The notes under the pieces are model-generated. The model saw only the letters and a program-made list of their open reading frames with translations. It ran no database searches and was not told the origin of the DNA. From Nitrosomonas sp. PY1 (GTDB taxonomy: Bacteria; Pseudomonadota; Gammaproteobacteria; Burkholderiales; Nitrosomonadaceae), in the NCBI RefSeq assembly GCF_022836435.1, contig NZ_BQXC01000001.1, forward strand, positions 1,066,121-1,130,120: a stretch of 64,000 nucleotides of DNA, in the 5' to 3' direction. Positions 24,580 to 34,104 of the stretch are shown in pieces (position 1 is the first letter of the stretch; every line of letters starts with the position of its first letter). The position numbers were made by a program, and so were the translations under genes.

Positions 24580-26004
24580 TTATGTAGCACTAGGCGTAAT
24601 GTTACTAAAAATAATGGTAAACGTAGTGCCTACTCCAGGCTCACTATCAACTTTAATTTTTAACTTATTATTTTCTGCAGCAATTTTGACAATCGACAAA
24701 CCAATACCACTGGTTGATTTATTGTGCATCGCAGCCCTAGGTGAATAAAAGTATTCATTAAAAATATTTGGCAAGTCCTTGCTTTCTATCCCAATTCCAT
24801 GATCGGTTACGGTGATGTTGGCATGATCAAATGCAATATGCGAGGCAACTTCAATCGATGCACCTTGATGAGAGTAAACAATAGAATTGGAAATGATGTT
24901 TTCAAATAAAATCTCGAGTTGCTCTGGAATACACTGATAATAAAAGTCACCAACGGATTCATTCAGTGCTATTTCCTTAGAATTAATGACTGGTAAAAGC
25001 TTGTCAACGCATTTTTTGATAATAGTATTAACATTGATCGATTGAAACTGATCGGTATCGCAACAGTTGGTTTTTAATCTTTCCAGTCTGAGCAAATCTA
25101 ATATTAAGCCCGACATATTTTTCGCTCGTGTATCCATTTGTTCGAGCGCTTGCGTAACTTCCGTCGATGTATCTCCCAGATAACCATCCTTAATTAGATT
25201 GATTTTGCTACGAATGGCATCTAGTGGTGATTTTAGTTGATGGGTTATTAATAATGCGTATTGATCTTTTTCTATCTGTGCCCGTTTAATTTGTTTATAG
25301 GCATCCGCCAAATGATACTCATGCGTTCGAACAATTAAAGAAAGTCTTGACACGACATACCAGACCACCAGGAATAATACATCAAGAAAAATCATCCATA
25401 ATAACGCATTGGTTTGCGAGGAATTGCCCACCGATAAGTGTTTATCGATCAATGCAGAAAGTGAGACTTGGGCAAAAAGGAAGTTGTCGATAATAATGAC
25501 AACCGTATCCATTACGCAAACCAGTATTGTTACATATAAGCTTTCACGGGCAGAGAAGAAAATACACGCTAAGGCGATATGCAAAACATAAAAAAAAGAT
25601 ATTGGAGTAGATGTGCTCCCGATGTAATGAACCACAATGGATAGGCATATCAGATCGACAATGATCTGAATCCAAAGATTGATGGTCGGAGAGTTATATG
25701 GATTAGAGGGTAAATAATCTAGTGCAATAATATAATAAATATTAGCGAGTATTAGTATACCAATGATAGCTATTGGCCAATTTTGTTGTTCACTGATGCC
25801 TAGTTTGACAAATGTATCGGACGATGCGAGCAGTACTAAAGTTTCAAAAATGATTAACGCACCAATTAAAAGCCAACGGAAAGCGATAAACCAACGGATA
25901 TTGCTGATTAAAACATCATCGCTGAGTTTTACCTGATCTTGCGCTTCTGTGTGTAAAGCAGTCGAGTTTGTGGATTTACCCCAAGAAAATTCGGTAGTCG
26001 CCAT
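24580..26004 (-). CDS. Membrane sensor histidine kinase
   Basis: A 474-residue two-component sensor. Residues about 35-230 contain six membrane segments with very short loops, so the stimulus is probably sensed in the membrane or through a small ligand. A HisKA domain follows with the phosphorylated histidine in LLITHQLKSPLDAIRSK (about 260-275). The HATPase domain carries the N box (ILFENIISNSIVYSHQG), G1 box (DHGIGIESKDLPNIFNEYF) and G2 box (GIGLSIVK). It begins 13 bases after the stop of the response regulator, so the two are one operon. The ligand is unknown. Confidence 0.88.
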   Translation of the reverse strand: MATTEFSWGKSTNSTALHTEAQDQVKLSDDVLISNIRWFIAFRWLLIGALIIFETLVLLASSDTFVKLGISEQQNWPIAIIGILILANIYYIIALDYLPSNPYNSPTINLWIQIIVDLICLSIVVHYIGSTSTPISFFYVLHIALACIFFSARESLYVTILVCVMDTVVIIIDNFLFAQVSLSALIDKHLSVGNSSQTNALLWMIFLDVLFLVVWYVVSRLSLIVRTHEYHLADAYKQIKRAQIEKDQYALLITHQLKSPLDAIRSKINLIKDGYLGDTSTEVTQALEQMDTRAKNMSGLILDLLRLERLKTNCCDTDQFQSINVNTIIKKCVDKLLPVINSKEIALNESVGDFYYQCIPEQLEILFENIISNSIVYSHQGASIEVASHIAFDHANITVTDHGIGIESKDLPNIFNEYFYSPRAAMHNKSTSGIGLSIVKIAAENNKLKIKVDSEPGVGTTFTIIFSNITPSAT

Positions 26005-26017
26005 AAGTTTATTGATA

Positions 26018-26413
26018 CTATGCAGCTTGTCCGCCGCGGTTTTTTAAACGCTCATTGATTGTGGCAAGGAGACTAACAGGTTCAACTGGTTTTTCCATAA
26101 TACAAACCCATTCGTGGGATTGATTTTCAAAATACGGTCTAATCATGTCCCCCAAGGACGTCAAAAAAATAGCTTGTATCTCCGGGTAATTTTTATGGAT
26201 GTTTGCAAAAGTTGTCAAACCAGAATCCATAGATTCAACCATTACATCAAGAATAGCTAGGTCGGGCCGATTAGCATTATTTTTTAATGAATCAATAAAA
26301 TCCTGCATCGTTAGATAGCTATTAACTTCATAGCCGTTCTTTTCCAGAATACGTTGAATGGATTCGCGAATATCGGAATCATCATCAACGTGTGCAATTC
26401 GTAAAGCCATCAT
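26018..26413 (-). CDS. Single-domain response regulator (CheY-like)
   Basis: A receiver-only protein of about 131 residues. The acidic pocket is present (HVDDDSD near residue 8), the phosphorylated aspartate is in LAILDVMVES (about residue 53), and the lysine in EKPVEP near 110 completes the active site. No output domain exists, so it must act by protein contact or in a phosphorelay with the histidine kinase that follows. I use the ATG at 26413 because AAGGAG lies five bases upstream. A TTG at 26416 and an ATG at 26410 are alternatives. Confidence 0.87.
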   Translation of the reverse strand: MMALRIAHVDDDSDIRESIQRILEKNGYEVNSYLTMQDFIDSLKNNANRPDLAILDVMVESMDSGLTTFANIHKNYPEIQAIFLTSLGDMIRPYFENQSHEWVCIMEKPVEPVSLLATINERLKNRGGQAA

Positions 26414-26763
26414 CAAATCTCCTTTTTCTTGCTTTATTGTTATGGTTATATCAAGAAATTTCTTTATTTCCTAGTCGCATATTACTTTCTTTTCCTTAGT
26501 GTGAGTATGGATTCATTCGATCATAGCTTAGCTTCTGTGAATATTATGTGAATAGTAACGCTGCGATAATCAATTCAGTTCTACATATTTTTCAGTGTTA
26601 TCAGAATTTTTTTAATTTGTGGCTTTCCGTGTTCTTACCATTGGGGTATTAATCGTATGGTAAGTGAAATTAACGCATTGCTGTAGAGAAAAGTGCACAA
26701 GCTCAAGAAAATACTTACGTAAACGTTATATATCTCTTCTACGATTGTTGATAAGAAGGGTCG
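26414..26763. other. 350-base divergent intergenic region
   Basis: No gene is seen between the response regulator (minus) and the MHYT-GGDEF-EAL gene (plus). The region is AT-rich and must hold both promoters. It contains a perfect 8-base inverted repeat, CTTACCAT (26634-26641) and ATGGTAAG (26657-26664), with a 15-base spacer, a candidate regulator-binding site. A ribosome binding site AAGAAGG (26753-26759) precedes the plus-strand ATG. Confidence 0.45.
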
Positions 26764-28880
26764 ATGTATACTACCACTTACGATTACTGGCTCGTTGTGT
26801 CGTCTTTCTTAGTCGCTACACTTGCTTCTTATACCGCGCTTGATCTATCAAGCCACATAACTGAATTGGCCGGGCGTCGGATACGTCATATTTGGCTTGT
26901 CGGCGGTGCGGCGGCGATGGGTATCGGTATATGGTCAATGCATTTCATCGGAATGCTCGCTTTCTCATTGCCTATTCCGTTAGGTTACGATTTGGTAACA
27001 ACCGGTTATTCGCTGATCATTGCGATATTTTTTTCTTATCTTGTACTTTATGGCGTTACCCAAACACAGTTGACGTCTTTTCGGCTTATCGTGAGCGGAA
27101 TTCTGATGGGTATCGGCATTTCCGCTATGCATTATACTGGAATGGCAGCCATGCAGATGCACCGGATATTCATTACGATCTGACATTGTTGATCATTTCA
27201 TTAATTATTGGCGTTACCGCAGCCAATATAGCTCTTTGGATCGCCTATAAATTCAATAGTATCAATCAAAAAGAAGTGATTGCTAGGCGCATTGGTGCTG
27301 CATGTGTAATGGGTATCGCAATTACCGGAATGCATTACATGGCTATGGCTGCCGCTCATTTTCCGAGTGAGTCAGTAAGTGGTGCTGCTAGTGATCTAGA
27401 TTCACAATGGCTTGCAGTCACTACTATTTTATCCACTTTTGCAATTCTAAGTGTAACGCTGATATTGTCACGTTTCGACGCCAGGGAAATTTTTCTGCTT
27501 GGCTCGGTATCTCAACTCAATAGACAAATCACCCATCTGGCAACATTTGACCTGTTGACTGGATTGCCCAATCGGTGGACGCTTATGGAACGAATCAAAC
27601 ACACGATTATTATTTCCAAACATCACTGCAGCATGTTCGCTATTTTTTTTATGAATCTCGACGGATTCAAGGAGGCCAATGATTCATTAGGGCACTCTGT
27701 TGGTGATGAGATCTTGAGCACATTTGCGAAAAGATTATTACAGTGTGTGCGTAGTGGAGACACCGTCGCACGATTGGGTGGCGACGAATTTGTTGTGCTG
27801 CTGGATAATCTCCCATCGTCTGAAGTTGCTGCTGAAATGGCGGAAAGCGTGTTGTATCGTATGCGTACAGATTTGCGGATTAATCAGCAGTTATTGCAGG
27901 TGACGCCGAGTATCGGTATTTCCATATTTCCTCAGGATGGGGTGACTGCAGAAATTCTGCTGAAAAATGCGAATACAGCAATGTGTGAGGCAAAACGCAA
28001 TGGACGTAACACTTACCGTTTTTTTGAAGCAAGTATGAATGAGGCGGCCGTCCGCACATTGCAAATTCAGGGTATCCTATATGAAGCGATTAAGAATGAC
28101 AGTTTTTCTTTATGTTTTCAACCTAAATTTCATGGTGACACTGGCAGATTGACTGGTGCTGAAGCATTGCTTCGGCTACATGACCCCAATATGGGTTCTT
28201 TGTCGCCAAAGGAATTTATTCCGATTGCCGAGCGCTCTGGGCAGATCATTCAGATTGGCTATTGGGTTATACATGAAGTATGTCGACATATACGCCGCTG
28301 GAAAGCTAGCGGGCTCCCGTTGTTCAAGGTGGCTGTTAACTTATCGCCGCGGCAATTGGAACAACCGGATCTGGTTCAAACAATACTGAATATCCTCCAG
28401 CGTGAGCAAGTTTCAAGCATGCAAATCATGTTTGAGATTACAGAGACCGTTGCGATGCAGGATGCAGCAAGAACCACTGCAATGATCCATGAATTTCAGC
28501 AAAATAACTTTGAAATCGCAATCGACGATTTCGGAACCGGTTATTCAAGCCTTGCATATTTACAGCGCTTTCGCGCCAAACAATTGAAGATCGATCAATT
28601 CTTCATTAATGGTCTGGACGAATATGGTCGCGAAGGTAGTGCCATCGTTTCTGCAATCATCAAACTTGCACATACGCTTGAAATGGAAGTTGTGGCTGAA
28701 GGGGTAGAAACCCATTCACAGCTTGCAAAACTAAGAGATATGGGGTGCGATGAAATACAAGGATATCTTCTAGGTAAGCCTATGACGGCCGAAGAATTTA
28801 ATGCATTATGTCACCAACAAACAGGGCAAAATTTAACAAATCACGCCGAAAATAAAAATATTTCCTCAGCTATCATCTGA
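26764..28880 (+). pseudogene. MHYT-GGDEF-EAL cyclic-di-GMP protein, frameshifted
   Basis: An MHYT sensor (seven membrane segments with HF/HY-T metal motifs such as SMHFIGMLAFSL, SAMHYTGMAAMQM, GMHYMAMAAAHF) joined to a GGDEF domain with intact RLGGDEF and an EAL domain (TGAEALLRL, DDFGTGYSSL). The frame of the first 139 codons ends at a TGA at 27181-27183. The rest continues in another frame from about 27162 to 28880. The sequence ATG CAG ATG CA CCG GAT fits loss of one base near 27160, because the family continues with a PDIHYD-like segment here. One inserted base would restore a protein of about 705 residues. It is either a recent mutation or a sequencing error. The catalytic domains are intact. 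Confidence 0.85.
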
Positions 28881-28912
28881 ATGGATATCTGCAATTTAAT
28901 CTGACCGTATAA

Positions 28913-29908
28913 TCAGTGACAATAGTTATTTTCTTTGAACCAACTCACGGCATCTTTAAGTGCATCATAGGCCGGACGGTATTGGTAGCCAAGTTGCTGT
29001 ATGGCTTTATCGCTAGAAAAATACATTTGTTTTTTTGCCATGCGTATACTATCTTGTGTCGCGCGCGGCTCTGTATTGGTTAGAGCAGCAATTTTTTCCA
29101 TACACCAAGCAATTGGAAGCATCAAATCGGTGGGTATTTTGATTCGTTTTTTGGGAGAGCCATTAATTTCATCGATGGATTGCAATATTTGAAACAGCGA
29201 CATATTGTCGCCGCCCAGGATATAACGTTCCCCTGCTTTACCATGTTGGAGAGCCAATAAATGCCCGAAAGCAATATCATCGACATGTGCAATATTTAGC
29301 CCAGTGTTAACATAAGCTGGCATACGCTCGGTTAATGCGTCAATAACGAGACGACCAGTAGGCGTTGGGCGAATATCGCAAGGGCCAATTGGGGTCGATG
29401 GGTTAACAATTACTAAAGGTAAAGAGAGCTCTTGCGTCAGTCGTTTTACTACTTGTTCAGCCAGAAATTTGGTGCGCTTATAGTTTCCAATAACAGACTC
29501 CAAGCTACAAGGCGTTTCTTCATTAGCAGGTGTTCCATCAGCAGTCAAGCCTAAGGTTGCGACACTACTGGTATAAACGATGTGCTCCAAACCGGCGTTA
29601 GAAGCCGCCATAATCAAGGATTGAGTACCCTCGACATTGATTGCATACATCGTATCCGGGTCGGGGACCCATAATCGATAATCAGCCGCAACATGAAACA
29701 AATTTTGACAATTAGCTAAAGCACGTTCCAATGACACGCGATTACGTAAATCTCCTTCGAATACCTCGACAGGGAAGTTGCTAATATTCATTAGGTTGCT
29801 ATTTTCTCTTACTAGCACACGGACTTCATGTCCTGCCCTAAGTAAACAGCGCATAACTGCAGAGCCTAAAAATCCGGTAGCACCGGTGACCAATGATCTC
29901 ATTACCAT
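28913..29908 (-). CDS. hpnA: Hopanoid-associated sugar epimerase HpnA
   Basis: A 331-residue extended short-chain dehydrogenase. TGATGFLG at the N-terminus is the NAD(P)-binding motif, and YKRTK near residue 150 gives the catalytic Tyr and Lys. The pattern MRSLVTGATGFLGSAV followed by LFHVAADYRLW and VNPSTPIGPCDIRPTPTGR is characteristic of HpnA, a conserved member of hopanoid loci that probably modifies the sugar side chain. It lies downstream of squalene synthase on the same strand, which fits hopanoid biosynthesis. Start 29908 (MVMRS) or 29902 (MRS) is open. Confidence 0.87.
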   Translation of the reverse strand: MVMRSLVTGATGFLGSAVMRCLLRAGHEVRVLVRENSNLMNISNFPVEVFEGDLRNRVSLERALANCQNLFHVAADYRLWVPDPDTMYAINVEGTQSLIMAASNAGLEHIVYTSSVATLGLTADGTPANEETPCSLESVIGNYKRTKFLAEQVVKRLTQELSLPLVIVNPSTPIGPCDIRPTPTGRLVIDALTERMPAYVNTGLNIAHVDDIAFGHLLALQHGKAGERYILGGDNMSLFQILQSIDEINGSPKKRIKIPTDLMLPIAWCMEKIAALTNTEPRATQDSIRMAKKQMYFSSDKAIQQLGYQYRPAYDALKDAVSWFKENNYCH

Positions 29909-29998
29909 AAAATCTGTAAGAAGTTACTTTATTACTAAAACACGCTTATTATAAATTTTAGGAGTCATTTAGAAATTGATTCTTTGTTCATGCGCATA

Positions 29999-31042
29999 TC
30001 ATTTCGAATGACTTTTAATATTCGGTAAATTACGTGATATCAAATTGAATAGCAATTGTAATAGCCAGTTGTAATTAGCAGTTGCATTAGTAACCAGAAT
30101 CGTAGAATGAACGCTGCGACGACTAATTTTAACTTGATTGCCCTCAGAGAAATCTCTATGCGAATTAATTTTATTTAAAGTTAGAACCGCCATTCCTATA
30201 GCCCATAAACAAAAACGTCGAATGCCTTTTTCCTTTGGGGGAATTAAATTGGTGTATGTAAGAGCGTTACGCAAATGCATTTTAGCAATTGCCAATAGTT
30301 CGACTAAGCCAGCCTGGAATCTTTCATCTGAAATTCTTGGTTGCAAGTGATTCAGATCAAATCCATGCTGCAGAAATATGTCGCGTGGCAACCAACAAGC
30401 CCCGCGCTTACGATCATCCCAAATGTCTTTGAGAATATTCGTCATTTGTAGTCCCTGACCGAAAGATACCGAAAGCTTCATGAGTTCAGATCTATGACGG
30501 TTTATCTCATCGGAATAATCGCAGAATAATTCTGTTAACATTTCACCCACCACTCCGGCAACATAATAGCAATATTGATTTAAGGCCGCTAAATCTGGAA
30601 GTCCTTCCAATGATTCCGATTCCTGGTAATTCGTCATTCCCTGTCCCATGATTTCTATGCATCTTTCCAAAGCCTTACGCTGTATTGGATTAAAGCTATG
30701 AGTAATGCGAATGACTGCAGGTGTATTTTTTATTAAATCATGTTCTGCTGGTATAGTGTGATCGGAAAGTAGAGGATAGAATTTTTGTGAAAACTCTTCT
30801 GCAGGGATTGTTCCTTGTACCACTTCGATAAACATCTGCGACAGTTGTTTTGTTTGGGAAAAAGTCAGCGCATTATCGTCTTCTATCGTATCTGTAATGC
30901 GACACAACAAATAAGCATTCCCGATAACCTGGCGCAGAGGTTCTGGCAATTGCGGAATTGTGAGCGCAAAAGTCCGAGATACTCCTTGCAGGATATCATC
31001 CTGATAATGAAAGTCATTGATAGAAGGCGAACTTGTATTCAT
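29999..31042 (-). CDS. Squalene synthase (farnesyl-diphosphate farnesyltransferase)
   Basis: A 347-residue trans-isoprenyl diphosphate synthase of the squalene/phytoene family. The two aspartate-rich motifs are visible: DTIEDD near residue 53 and NILKDIWDD near 205, which bind the diphosphates through magnesium. The segment YCYYVAGVVGEML is the SQS-type motif. The length exceeds HpnC/HpnD (about 280 residues) and fits a single-enzyme squalene synthase that joins two farnesyl diphosphates and reduces the product. It would provide squalene for hopanoids, consistent with hpnA next to it. Confidence 0.87.
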   Translation of the reverse strand: MNTSSPSINDFHYQDDILQGVSRTFALTIPQLPEPLRQVIGNAYLLCRITDTIEDDNALTFSQTKQLSQMFIEVVQGTIPAEEFSQKFYPLLSDHTIPAEHDLIKNTPAVIRITHSFNPIQRKALERCIEIMGQGMTNYQESESLEGLPDLAALNQYCYYVAGVVGEMLTELFCDYSDEINRHRSELMKLSVSFGQGLQMTNILKDIWDDRKRGACWLPRDIFLQHGFDLNHLQPRISDERFQAGLVELLAIAKMHLRNALTYTNLIPPKEKGIRRFCLWAIGMAVLTLNKINSHRDFSEGNQVKISRRSVHSTILVTNATANYNWLLQLLFNLISRNLPNIKSHSK

Positions 31043-31107
31043 GGAGTACCAATTATATGATCACGCAGTACTTGTGGTTACTATGCGGATTCTCGCTTAC
31101 AATAGTT

Positions 31108-32364
31108 TTAATAGGCAATGATTTGTTCACCCGCAATAATTTGTTCGATACTTTCACGTTGACGGATAACATGTGGTTGATTGCCTACTACCAGTATTTC
31201 CATAGCTCGTGGGCGCGTATTATAATTGGAACTCATACTCATGCCATAAGCGCCTGCTGACATTATGGCCAATAAATCACCATTCATGACACTTAATTTT
31301 CGGTCATGCCCCAGAAAATCTCCAGTTTCACAGATAGGACCAACGATTTCGTAGTTTTTTGCTTCGATTGTATTTTTCTCAACGGGGAGTATTTCATGAT
31401 ATGCATCATAGAGTGATGGGCGAATAAGATCATTCATGGCGGCGTCCACGATGGCAAAATTGCGCGCTGGTGTTTGTTTGAGATATTCGATACGTGTTAG
31501 CAAGATCCCCGAATTTCCTACCAATGCTCGCCCAGGCTCAATGACAAGACGTTGTTTGATATTGCGTGTGATGCTGCATAATTTTGAAACGTATTCCTTA
31601 ATAGAAGGGGGCTTTTCATTATTGTATCGAATGCCGAGTCCACCTCCCAAGTCTATGTGCTCAATGTTAAATTTCTGTTTCTTTAAACGATCAAATAACT
31701 GTAGCATTTTTTCTGAAGCTTCAACGAATGGCTCGATCAGGCTCAACTGCGAGCCAATGTGGCAATCAATTCCTGTAAAGCGAACATGCGGATACAAATG
31801 TGCGGATTGGTAGATTTCCATTGCTTCATCCATAGCGATACCAAATTTGTTTTCTTTGAGGCCGGTCGAAATATAGGGATGCGTTTTTGCATCAACATCC
31901 GGATTTACTCTTAAGCTTACCGGGGCAACTTTATTCATGCTTTTCGCTACCTGATTCAAGATAGACAATTCAGCTTCAGACTCCACGTTGAAACAAAGAA
32001 TGTTGAGATTGAGTGCCATGCGCATTTCGTTAACACTTTTTCCGACACCCGAGAAAATAGTTTTCTGCGCATCGCCGCCCGCTCGAATGACACGCTGCAA
32101 TTCTCCTCCGGACACAATATCAAAGCCACTGCCAAGTCGAGCTAATAAATTAAGGATGGCGAGATTCGAATTAGCTTTAACGGCATAGCAAATTAAATGA
32201 TCGCGACCTTCAAAAGCGGCATCAAACTGTTGATATGCATTAGTCAATGCAGATTGTGAATAGATATAGCAGGGTGTACCGAATTTTTCTGCAATCTTTT
32301 TTAAGGATACATTTTCGACAAATAATTCACCATTGTGGTACACGAATGCTTCAAAACCACTCAT
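31108..32364 (-). CDS. lysA: Diaminopimelate decarboxylase
   Basis: A PLP enzyme of about 418 residues that makes lysine from meso-diaminopimelate. The N-terminus FVYHNGELFVENVSLKKIAEKFGTPCYIYS and YAVKANSNLAILNLLA (with the PLP lysine) are typical of fold-III decarboxylases. HIGSQLSLIEPF and the GGGLGIRY segment bind cofactor, and GPICETGDFLG holds the active-site cysteine of the partner subunit. I start at the ATG at 32364, preceded by GGAAAAG. An earlier start would overlap the lptM gene. The stop of lptM overlaps this ATG (ATGA), so the two are coupled. Confidence 0.95.
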   Translation of the reverse strand: MSGFEAFVYHNGELFVENVSLKKIAEKFGTPCYIYSQSALTNAYQQFDAAFEGRDHLICYAVKANSNLAILNLLARLGSGFDIVSGGELQRVIRAGGDAQKTIFSGVGKSVNEMRMALNLNILCFNVESEAELSILNQVAKSMNKVAPVSLRVNPDVDAKTHPYISTGLKENKFGIAMDEAMEIYQSAHLYPHVRFTGIDCHIGSQLSLIEPFVEASEKMLQLFDRLKKQKFNIEHIDLGGGLGIRYNNEKPPSIKEYVSKLCSITRNIKQRLVIEPGRALVGNSGILLTRIEYLKQTPARNFAIVDAAMNDLIRPSLYDAYHEILPVEKNTIEAKNYEIVGPICETGDFLGHDRKLSVMNGDLLAIMSAGAYGMSMSSNYNTRPRAMEILVVGNQPHVIRQRESIEQIIAGEQIIAY

Positions 32365-32483
32365 TTCTTTTCCGATTGTTGTACGGATTTTGTATCTTCC
32401 GCTGGCGGAAGATACAGTGGACCTTTTAAACCACAAGCAGTCAAGATATAAACAAAGATGATAGAAGTAAACAATAAGCGCAC
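32361..32483 (-). CDS. lptM: LptM-type small lipoprotein
   Basis: A 40-residue lipoprotein frame that overlaps the lysA start. It reads MRLLFTSIIFVYILTAC then GLKGPLYLPPAED, and the segment LTACGLKGPLYLP is the signature of LptM/YifL: a lipobox cysteine followed by GLKGPLY. LptM assists maturation of the LPS translocon (LptDE) at the outer membrane. It is found directly upstream of lysA in many proteobacteria, as here. The start is GTG at 32483 with AGGG eight bases upstream; a TTG at 32498 is an alternative. Fewer than 60 codons long, it is easy to miss. Confidence 0.88.
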   Translation of the reverse strand: MRLLFTSIIFVYILTACGLKGPLYLPPAEDTKSVQQSEKK

Positions 32484-32564
32484 AGCAAAGACCCTAAACA
32501 ATTAATAGAAAATACTAACATAATGGAACAAAAAACAGCGCATTGATGAATAAATTTAATAATA

Positions 32565-33206
32565 TCAAGGTAAGCTATCGTTGGGTAATTCAATAATCAT
32601 CCACGCAATAAGCTTGTTAATAAGTTGATCGCTCGCAGCACTTAATGCCGCCACAGCGCCATTCGCATCCAACGATGGCGCGGCAGCTTGGACGCTGAAA
32701 TAATTTTGTGCAATTACATCCCGCGTATTACGTTTGATCAAACTTGCGCGTAATCCAATCAACGCATGACTTTGTTGAGCAGAGTCGAATATTTGAGCAA
32801 ATTCTTCTAATTCGATGTGTAAGATATGATCGGCTTTTGCAGTATTGTTATTTTTGATCACTTGATTGCCTGTTTCTTTGGCAATTCGATCGCGCATTTT
32901 TTGTGACAATAATACCGCGGGTGATGCAATCCAACGACTATTAGCATATCGGTGAAATTGCGCGGAATTATGGTAAGCAAGGCGATAGTAGATGGCCGTA
33001 TTATCTAACCAGGGAGGTGCCGAAGCGTCAGAAATGAGTATATTTCTTTTTGGTAATTGAGTCTGTTGCAAGGGTTGCTGAAGCAAATTCTGCGATTGTT
33101 GCGAATTCAAATCATAAAAAACCAGAGAATTCGAGTGCTTGTAAAGCAGCGAGCAGCCAAATAGTAAGCTTGAAAATATGATTGATGATATAGCTATTTT
33201 AATCAA
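32565..33206 (-). CDS. ABC-type transport auxiliary lipoprotein (PqiC-like)
   Basis: A 213-residue lipoprotein with a signal peptide ending in a lipobox (SLLFGCS). The mature part with LVFYDLNSQQSQN and a NILISDASAPPWLDNTAIYYRLAYHNSAQFHRYANSRW stretch matches the auxiliary lipoprotein family that partners MCE transporters. It would sit in the outer membrane or bind the MCE needle. It is the last gene of a permease, ATPase, MCE protein, lipoprotein operon and overlaps the MCE gene by four bases. Confidence 0.82.
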   Translation of the reverse strand: MIKIAISSIIFSSLLFGCSLLYKHSNSLVFYDLNSQQSQNLLQQPLQQTQLPKRNILISDASAPPWLDNTAIYYRLAYHNSAQFHRYANSRWIASPAVLLSQKMRDRIAKETGNQVIKNNNTAKADHILHIELEEFAQIFDSAQQSHALIGLRASLIKRNTRDVIAQNYFSVQAAAPSLDANGAVAALSAASDQLINKLIAWMIIELPNDSLP

Positions 33207-34102
33207 GGATTGTTCTCTTTGGGTAGTACAAAACCTTGTTCTCCTGGTCCTGGTATTGATGAAGGACGACCAAACAACAGGCTTTGTGGATGCTCTTCCA
33301 GATGATGCAAAAAACGATCAAAGTTACGTGTGCTATTAAAAATGCTATTGCTTGCATTTTGTAGTTCAGGTATCACGTGAATTAACTCTTGAACGCTCTG
33401 AGACAAGCCATCAAAAACGCCTTCTTTCTGATTCGCTTTTGTGATTGCAACATTCATTTCAGCCAATAATTCATCCAATCGCTTGATTAGTGTAGCCGAC
33501 TGTGCGGCAAGATTATGAAATGACTGCATAACTGGTTCCAACCGTTCTGTAATAGTACTAAAATCACTCGTGACATGCTCCACATTTTTTAATGTGTGGG
33601 AAATACTTTTGCGATTATCTTCATCAAGCAATTGGTGCATTTTGATGGTCAATTGGTTAACGTTATTTAATAGATCTTGACCGGAAACGGCGACTTCTTC
33701 GAACAGTGATCGCCGCATTGGAATCATCACAGAACTTGGCAAAGCCGAAATGCCGATGCCATCATCATTAAGCTGAATATAAGCAAGTCCAGTAACACCT
33801 TGGAAGCCTAATTGAGCATAAACCGTGTTTTTAAGAATAACATTTTCATCGATCGCAATATGAATCAGGATTTGTTGTGAATCATTAGGATCAAATTCAA
33901 TGTTTTCAACTTTGCCAATATTAACACCGCGATAATGTACTGAAGACTGCGCGCTGAGTCCGCTCACAGACTCATGGGTAGCGATTAAATATGTATTGAG
34001 CTGCATATTACTGCGACTCAGCCACATTGTAGCTAATCCGATAGTAATGCCTAAAACAATAACAAAAATACCAGCGATCAGAGCGTGAGCACGGTTTTCC
34101 AC
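33203..34102 (-). CDS. MCE-domain lipid transport protein (MlaD-like)
   Basis: A 299-residue protein with one N-terminal membrane anchor (ALIAGIFVIVLGITIGLATMWLS) and an MCE domain (YLIATHESVSGLSAQSSVHYRGVNIGKVENIEFDP) followed by a helical tail that forms a tunnel. MCE proteins carry phospholipids between membranes in Mla-type systems. It lies two bases after the ATPase gene and ahead of the lipoprotein. The overall arrangement resembles the PqiABC/Mla-like transporters. The substrate is not shown by the sequence. Confidence 0.87.
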   Translation of the reverse strand: MENRAHALIAGIFVIVLGITIGLATMWLSRSNMQLNTYLIATHESVSGLSAQSSVHYRGVNIGKVENIEFDPNDSQQILIHIAIDENVILKNTVYAQLGFQGVTGLAYIQLNDDGIGISALPSSVMIPMRRSLFEEVAVSGQDLLNNVNQLTIKMHQLLDEDNRKSISHTLKNVEHVTSDFSTITERLEPVMQSFHNLAAQSATLIKRLDELLAEMNVAITKANQKEGVFDGLSQSVQELIHVIPELQNASNSIFNSTRNFDRFLHHLEEHPQSLLFGRPSSIPGPGEQGFVLPKENNP

Positions 34103-34104
34103 GA

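Noticed and set aside
26892..27160. First part of the 662-codon frame as start of the GGDEF-EAL protein
   Set aside because: This part overlaps the MHYT coding frame and gives a Cys/Arg-rich sequence unlike a protein. Only the part from about 27162 is real coding.
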